The position numbers and the translations under genes were made by a program. A model generated the notes under the pieces. It was given only the letters and a program-made list of their open reading frames with translations, made no database searches and was not told the DNA's origin. Shown here in pieces: positions 61,832 through 64,000 of a DNA stretch of 64,000 bases. The stretch is taken from positions 62,001 to 126,000 of the forward strand of contig JBMONB010000150.1 in the NCBI GenBank assembly GCA_049325315.1. The letters run 5' to 3'. Numbering within the stretch: the first letter of the stretch is position 1; each line of letters starts with the position of its first letter. This DNA comes from JAWLHU01 sp049325315 (lineage in GTDB: Bacteria > Bacillota > Sulfobacillia > Symbiobacteriales > Symbiobacteriaceae).

Positions 61832-62836
61832 ATGGCTTCACCGGGTGACCAGAAAACGATTCAGTTGATCTTTATCGGCGGTACGATCTCGATGCTGATC
61901 GACCCCCAATTGGGGGCCGCCGTGCCAGCGCTCTCGGGCCATGAGATTCTCTCCACGGTCTCCCACCTTGACGAGCATATTACCTGCCGCTCCTTCGACT
62001 ACGGGCAGCTTCCGGGGCCTCACGTGACCCCCCAGACCATGTGGGACCTGGCGGGTGTGATCCGCCGGTTCCTGGAGGACTCGGAGGTCGACGGGGTGGT
62101 ACTGACGCACGGCACCGACACCCTGGAGGAGACCGCCTACTTCATGGACCTGCTGCTGGAGACCGAGAAGCCGGTGGTCTTCACGGGAGCGATGCGGAAC
62201 GCCTCGGAACTGGGCTTCGACGGCCCTGCCAACCTGCGGGATGCGATTCTGGTCGCTGCCTCGCCGGCGGCCCGCTCCATGGGTGTACTGGTCTGCCTGA
62301 ACGAGCAGATTCTGGCGGCAGCCGAGGCGACCAAGCTGCACACCGAGGAGCAGGGGACGTTCCAGAGCCCTAACTTCGGGCCGCTGGGCATTGTGGATGC
62401 GGGCAAGGTGCTCTTCTACCGCCGGCCGGTGCTGCGGCAGACGATCCCAGCCGTTCGGCTGGAGGAGCCGGTGGACCTGTTCAAGATGTACACCGGGGCA
62501 GACGATCGGTTTATCCGCTACGCTGTCGACTCGGGCTCTCAGGGACTTGTGATCGAGGCGCTGGGGCGGGGAAACGTGCCGCCCGCTGTGGTGCCGGGCA
62601 TTCAGTACGCCCTGGAGAAGGGGCTGCCGGTGGTGCTCACATCGCGGGCGGTCCGGGGGCGGGTGCTGGACACCTATGGGTACGAGGGCGCCGGCAAGCG
62701 GCTGCGGCAGGCGGGCGTGATCTTCGCGGACCACCTGAACAGCCAGAAGGCGCGGATCAAGCTGATTCTGGCCCTGGGAGCGACCCATGACCCGAGCCAG
62801 GTGCGCCAGTACTTCGAAGAAGGGCGCTACGACTAG
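61832..62836 (+). CDS. ansA: L-asparaginase
   Basis: A 334-residue amidohydrolase releasing ammonia from L-asparagine. The first catalytic Thr is in IFIGGTISML, the second Thr-Asp pair in VLTHGTDTLEETAYF, and the Lys in SQKARIKLILAL. FTGAMRNASELGFDGPANLRDAI is conserved. There is no signal peptide, so it is the cytoplasmic type. ATG 61832 was chosen over GTG 61823 from spacing to AAAGGGTGAG. Aspartate produced could feed nadB, though that link is only metabolic reasoning. Confidence 0.92.
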   Translation: MASPGDQKTIQLIFIGGTISMLIDPQLGAAVPALSGHEILSTVSHLDEHITCRSFDYGQLPGPHVTPQTMWDLAGVIRRFLEDSEVDGVVLTHGTDTLEETAYFMDLLLETEKPVVFTGAMRNASELGFDGPANLRDAILVAASPAARSMGVLVCLNEQILAAAEATKLHTEEQGTFQSPNFGPLGIVDAGKVLFYRRPVLRQTIPAVRLEEPVDLFKMYTGADDRFIRYAVDSGSQGLVIEALGRGNVPPAVVPGIQYALEKGLPVVLTSRAVRGRVLDTYGYEGAGKRLRQAGVIFADHLNSQKARIKLILALGATHDPSQVRQYFEEGRYD

Positions 62837-62844
62837 AAAGAACA

Positions 62845-62880
62845 AGGCGGACCCCCTGACCGGGCGGTCCGCCTCTGCTT
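62845..62880. terminator. Terminator between convergent ansA and hypothetical gene
   Basis: AGGCGGACC (with CCC inside) pairs with GGTCCGCCT (with GGG), followed by CTGCTTTT on the plus strand. Confidence 0.75.
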
Positions 62881-62887
62881 TTATCGG

Positions 62888-63397
62888 TCACTCGCCGATA
62901 GGAAGGGTGATCGGGACGGATTTGACCCAGCCCTGACCGGGGAGCGCTCCGGCGCCGTGCTCCCTGTGGATGTACTGAACCCGCACCGGGTCGGGCCAGC
63001 GGTCGCCCTTCAGCCCGGGCCGCCGGCGGAACACGAACCGGATCTCGCCATCTTCTCCGTGACGGATGAACTGGCTGCGTGACGGCAGGGGCTCGCCCAG
63101 CGGCAGCAGGGTGGCGTCGGCCTCGAACCCGCTCCAGCTGGAGGGGTCGGTCACCACCAGGCGGGCGGGGTCGTAGACCAGGCCGATGCCGGCGGAGGGA
63201 TCGGTCCAGAGGGGCCGGGGCGGTTTCAGCCACCGCCAGCGGACAGTCAACTCCGCCTGGTCGGGTGCCGGCCCGGGCCCGACTGTGACGTCGAGGGCGA
63301 GGTCCTCGGGGCGGGGACCAAAGGGGCGGGTCAGGATCATGCCCAGGAGCAGGGCGAGAAGCGATGCGATCAGCCAGTCAGGCCAGCGCTGTCTCAT
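62888..63397 (-). CDS. N-anchored hypothetical protein, 169 aa
   Basis: N-terminal helix WLIASLLALLLGMILTRPFG (8-27), then an outer beta-rich domain with VTVGPGPAPDQAELTVRWRWLKPP and an ending GWVKSVPITLPIGE. Size and layout resemble the pair at 58524-59594, but the sequence similarity is weak. ATG 63397 overlaps the stop of the upstream gene (ATGA), so the two are translationally coupled. I know no function. Confidence 0.7.
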   Translation of the reverse strand: MRQRWPDWLIASLLALLLGMILTRPFGPRPEDLALDVTVGPGPAPDQAELTVRWRWLKPPRPLWTDPSAGIGLVYDPARLVVTDPSSWSGFEADATLLPLGEPLPSRSQFIRHGEDGEIRFVFRRRPGLKGDRWPDPVRVQYIHREHGAGALPGQGWVKSVPITLPIGE

Positions 63398-64000
63398 GGC
63401 TTCTTCACCTCCGGGGGCGGGATCGGCCGGCCTTCGGCATCAAGGGCAACAGCCTTGACCCAGGGGAAATCCACCGCGAGCCCATCGGGCAGGCGGATCA
63501 GGAAGAGCGGGCCATCTTCCCCCACGGGGAAGCGCTGCCCGGCAATCTCAAGGTAGGCCACGCGGCTGTCGAGCACCTCTCCTGCCACCAGCGGGGGGAG
63601 GAGTTGCCCCTGCCCCTGGTGCCACAGCCAGGTCGGGTCGTAGAAGAGCAGACCGACCAGGCGGTCCGGATGGAAGTCGCCCGTGGGCATGGGCAGGAGG
63701 CGCTTCCAGCCGAAGCGGCCCCGCTCCAGCACGGCTCCCTCCAGCCCCTTGCGGCCGCGGAAGAAGACAACCTCGCCCCCATCGATGCGCTCCACCCGGA
63801 GGATGCGGGGGTTGAAGGAGTCGGCGCTAACCGCCCGCTCCCGGGTCGGGAGCCAGCCGGTCCACGCATCGACCCAACCTGCGGCGGGCCAGGCGATGGC
63901 GGCGGCAACGGCGAGGGCCAGGAGGGACCAGAGCAGGTTCCGAGGGGGCGGCGCGGCTGCAGGCTGGCCCGCCAGAGAGCGGGTCAGGGTGACCGCCCCT
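63394..64000 (-). CDS. N-anchored hypothetical protein, start outside window
   Basis: The frame is open to the window edge, giving at least 201 residues. An N-terminal region GQPAAAPPRNLLWSLLALAVAAAIAWPAAGW contains one helix, followed by an outer domain (RILRVERIDGGEVVFFRGRKGL, LVGLLFYDPTWLWHQGQG, FLIRLPDGLAVDFPWVKAVALDAEGRPIPPPEV). No family is recognised. It precedes and overlaps the 62888 gene, so the two make one operon of anchored proteins. The start codon is not in the window. Confidence 0.7.
   Translation of the reverse strand, partial: GAVTLTRSLAGQPAAAPPPRNLLWSLLALAVAAAIAWPAAGWVDAWTGWLPTRERAVSADSFNPRILRVERIDGGEVVFFRGRKGLEGAVLERGRFGWKRLLPMPTGDFHPDRLVGLLFYDPTWLWHQGQGQLLPPLVAGEVLDSRVAYLEIAGQRFPVGEDGPLFLIRLPDGLAVDFPWVKAVALDAEGRPIPPPEVKKP

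Overview
The window looks like a chromosomal segment of a high-GC, spore-forming, Gram-positive-type bacterium, most like Symbiobacterium and relatives (high-GC Clostridia). The clues are SpoIIE, a SleL/YaaH-type LysM-GH18 spore enzyme, very strong GGAGG ribosome sites with many TTG and GTG starts, a YmfF/YmfH peptidase pair, CheX, and two adjacent type III pantothenate kinases, a doubling I recall from Symbiobacterium. This is inferred from gene content only. There are no phage genes, no insertion sequences and no CRISPR array.

Layout. 1-2983: sugar or hydroxy-acid catabolism (TIM-barrel isomerase tail, hydroxyacid dehydrogenase, an intact Gfo/Idh oxidoreductase and a decayed second one). 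3158-7134: a cell-surface redox and signalling operon (Asp-rich anchored protein, ApbE flavin transferase, ferric-reductase-like membrane protein, response regulator, sensor kinase). 7190-15387: EamA transporter, CheX, a molybdopterin oxidoreductase, two ABC-2 permeases without an ATPase, and a PAS-GGDEF-EAL protein. 15488-23664: LysM-GH18 protein, a mobB-tatA-moeA operon, a lipoprotein, an SDR, a double DinB protein and a DedA protein. 23857-30235: tRNA-Glu, spoIIE, a small membrane protein, tilS and ftsH. 30371-35643: NUDIX, an Xaa-Pro peptidase, ymfF-ymfH and a YfhP-like membrane hydrolase that seems to start at an ATC codon.

35644-45959 is a complete histidine-degradation region: hutH, an unrelated gene on the other strand, then hutU, a methyltransferase, ftcD, hutI, fchA and fhs. 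Histidine nitrogen ends as ammonia and glutamate, and the formimino carbon enters tetrahydrofolate, from which Fhs can recover formate and ATP. In front of hutH is the most unusual DNA here: four consecutive hairpins with C-rich, anti-Shine-Dalgarno-like loops, then a 20-bp dyad centred exactly on the -10 box whose outer arm also contains the hutH ribosome site.

46036-48902: a TetR-type regulator with two tandem operators over its own promoter, followed by a broken PEP-synthase/rifampin-phosphotransferase-like gene. 48994-52211: small membrane proteins, a GGDEF protein, an unexplained repeat region and an SFS-repeat/DUF350 operon. 52293-58485: folate (folP, fused folB-folK), NAD (nadB, nadC) and CoA (two coaX) synthesis, with a probable 6S-like small RNA between nadC and coaX. 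58524-64000: four small N-anchored proteins on the minus strand around a large lipoprotein and an L-asparaginase.
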